Source: an uncultured Christensenella sp. (GTDB lineage Bacteria; Bacillota; Clostridia; Christensenellales; UBA3700). From it: DNA of 5,413 bases. The DNA lies in the NCBI GenBank assembly GCA_910577795.1, contig CAJTNW010000026.1, forward strand, positions 11,050 to 16,462, read 5' to 3'. Of the stretch, positions 4,759 through 5,413 are shown piece after piece. The notes beneath the pieces were generated by a model that did not search any database, was not told where the DNA came from, and was given only the letters and a program-made list of their open reading frames with translations. Numbering within the stretch: the stretch's first letter is position 1; every line of letters begins with the position of its first letter. Position numbers and translations under genes: made by a program.

Positions 4759-5413
4759 ATATATATCATTATGTAATAAAATTTTGTATCCACTATTTAA
4801 CTTATTAAATATGCAATAAACACTATCATAAACTCTATTATCTACCATAACAGTTTCAAGTTTAAATACCTCAGTATTTTTGCTTCCGCAAATTGTGTCA
4901 ATATTAATTGAGCCAACTGCACTTTCTTCATTTTTTAAAGATTCGTCCATTACAATAACAGGATAAATTCCTTTAAAATACAATGTGTTGCCACTATCAT
5001 AATAGGCTTGTTCCCTTATAATTTTTTGGTCTTGGTTAATAATTACTTTTTTCACATTACCCTCCGAAATATGTTTTTTTTGAATTAATTGAAATACAAT
5101 GCGACAAAACGCAAGAGTGATTATAAATATAGTTGACATTAATCCTATATTTATATTTGACGGATTACTCATTGTTTCTCTGAATGGTTGCCATAAATTC
5201 ATTAATCCAATTATTACACCACCAAATGCAAAAGAATATCCTATAAATACTATAAATAAAATGATTAATTTTTTAAAAGACAAAATTTTTACTGTGATTA
5301 AGCACATAATAAAAGCAATTGCAATTTTTATTACTATATCACCAGTAAATTCTATTAGTGGTGAAAATAATGCGTAAACTGCACCAATAACTGCTGACAA
5401 AAAAATTCGCCAA
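4756..5413 (-). CDS. spoIIGA: Sporulation sigma-E factor processing peptidase SpoIIGA, 5' end cut off
   Basis: SpoIIGA is a septum-membrane aspartic protease that removes the pro-sequence of sigmaE after a signal (SpoIIR) from the forespore. The frame runs in from the right edge (218 visible codons; N terminus and first membrane helix are outside) to TGA 4756-4758. The visible part has four hydrophobic segments: AVIGAVYALF onward, IVIKIAIAFIMCLITV, LIILFIVFIGYSFAFGG and LMSTIFIITLAFCRIVF. A cytosolic protease domain then holds the signature YYDSGNTLY; its presumed catalytic Asp is codon 4996-4998. The C terminus YKILLHNDIY retains the LH seen near the end of the family. Only about 75 residues follow the DSGN motif, compared with roughly 125 in B. 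subtilis, so the protease domain is compact. The position immediately before sigE confirms the identity. Confidence 0.95.
   Translation of the reverse strand, partial: WRIFLSAVIGAVYALFSPLIEFTGDIVIKIAIAFIMCLITVKILSFKKLIILFIVFIGYSFAFGGVIIGLMNLWQPFRETMSNPSNINIGLMSTIFIITLAFCRIVFQLIQKKHISEGNVKKVIINQDQKIIREQAYYDSGNTLYFKGIYPVIVMDESLKNEESAVGSINIDTICGSKNTEVFKLETVMVDNRVYDSVYCIFNKLNSGYKILLHNDIY

Noticed and set aside
1..5413. Mobile element, CRISPR array, tRNA, rRNA or riboswitch
   Set aside because: No transposase, integrase, regular spaced repeats, terminal inverted repeats or recognisable structured RNA were seen; the window is almost fully explained by chromosomal housekeeping and sporulation genes.

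Overview
The window is an AT-rich stretch (about 70% A+T by eye) from an endospore-forming member of the Firmicutes, most likely the Clostridia. The evidence is an uninterrupted set of minus-strand genes for compartment-specific sporulation: spoIIGA, sigE, sigG and a ylmC/ymxH-type gene, followed by nrdR. UGA is used as a stop (end of spoIIGA), so the code is standard. The species cannot be named from this sequence, and an uncultured lineage or metagenome-derived contig is possible.

All real genes are on the minus strand, so they are transcribed from high to low coordinates. From right to left: spoIIGA (4756-5413, 5' end outside the window) is coupled to sigE (4044-4748). A Rho-independent terminator (3959-3992) then separates sigE from sigG (3114-3881). 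Next come ylmC/ymxH (2701-2964), nrdR (2059-2517) with its own good promoter (2547-2575) and terminator (2025-2052), cdaA (1048-1876), and a DUF1015-family gene (1-1045, 3' end outside the window).

SpoIIGA is the membrane aspartic protease that matures pro-sigmaE in the mother cell; sigmaG is the late forespore factor. YlmC is a small PRC-barrel protein usually found beside sigG. NrdR represses ribonucleotide reductase genes. CdaA is the membrane-bound diadenylate cyclase that makes c-di-AMP. DUF1015 proteins have no settled function.

The most notable observation is in cdaA. The conserved N-terminal transmembrane segment (33 codons, with a strong ribosome binding site and ATG at 1876) is in a different frame from the rest of the protein. 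The frames join at a T6 run followed directly by UAA (1775-1782). Removing one T, or a +1 ribosomal shift of tRNA-Phe on UUU-U, gives a 275-residue protein, the usual CdaA length, with an intact catalytic domain. This is either a programmed or slippage-dependent frameshift, a real inactivating or phase-variable mutation, or a homopolymer sequencing error; the sequence alone cannot decide. The usual downstream partner cdaR/ybbR is also absent, and a DUF1015 gene sits 2 bp after cdaA instead.
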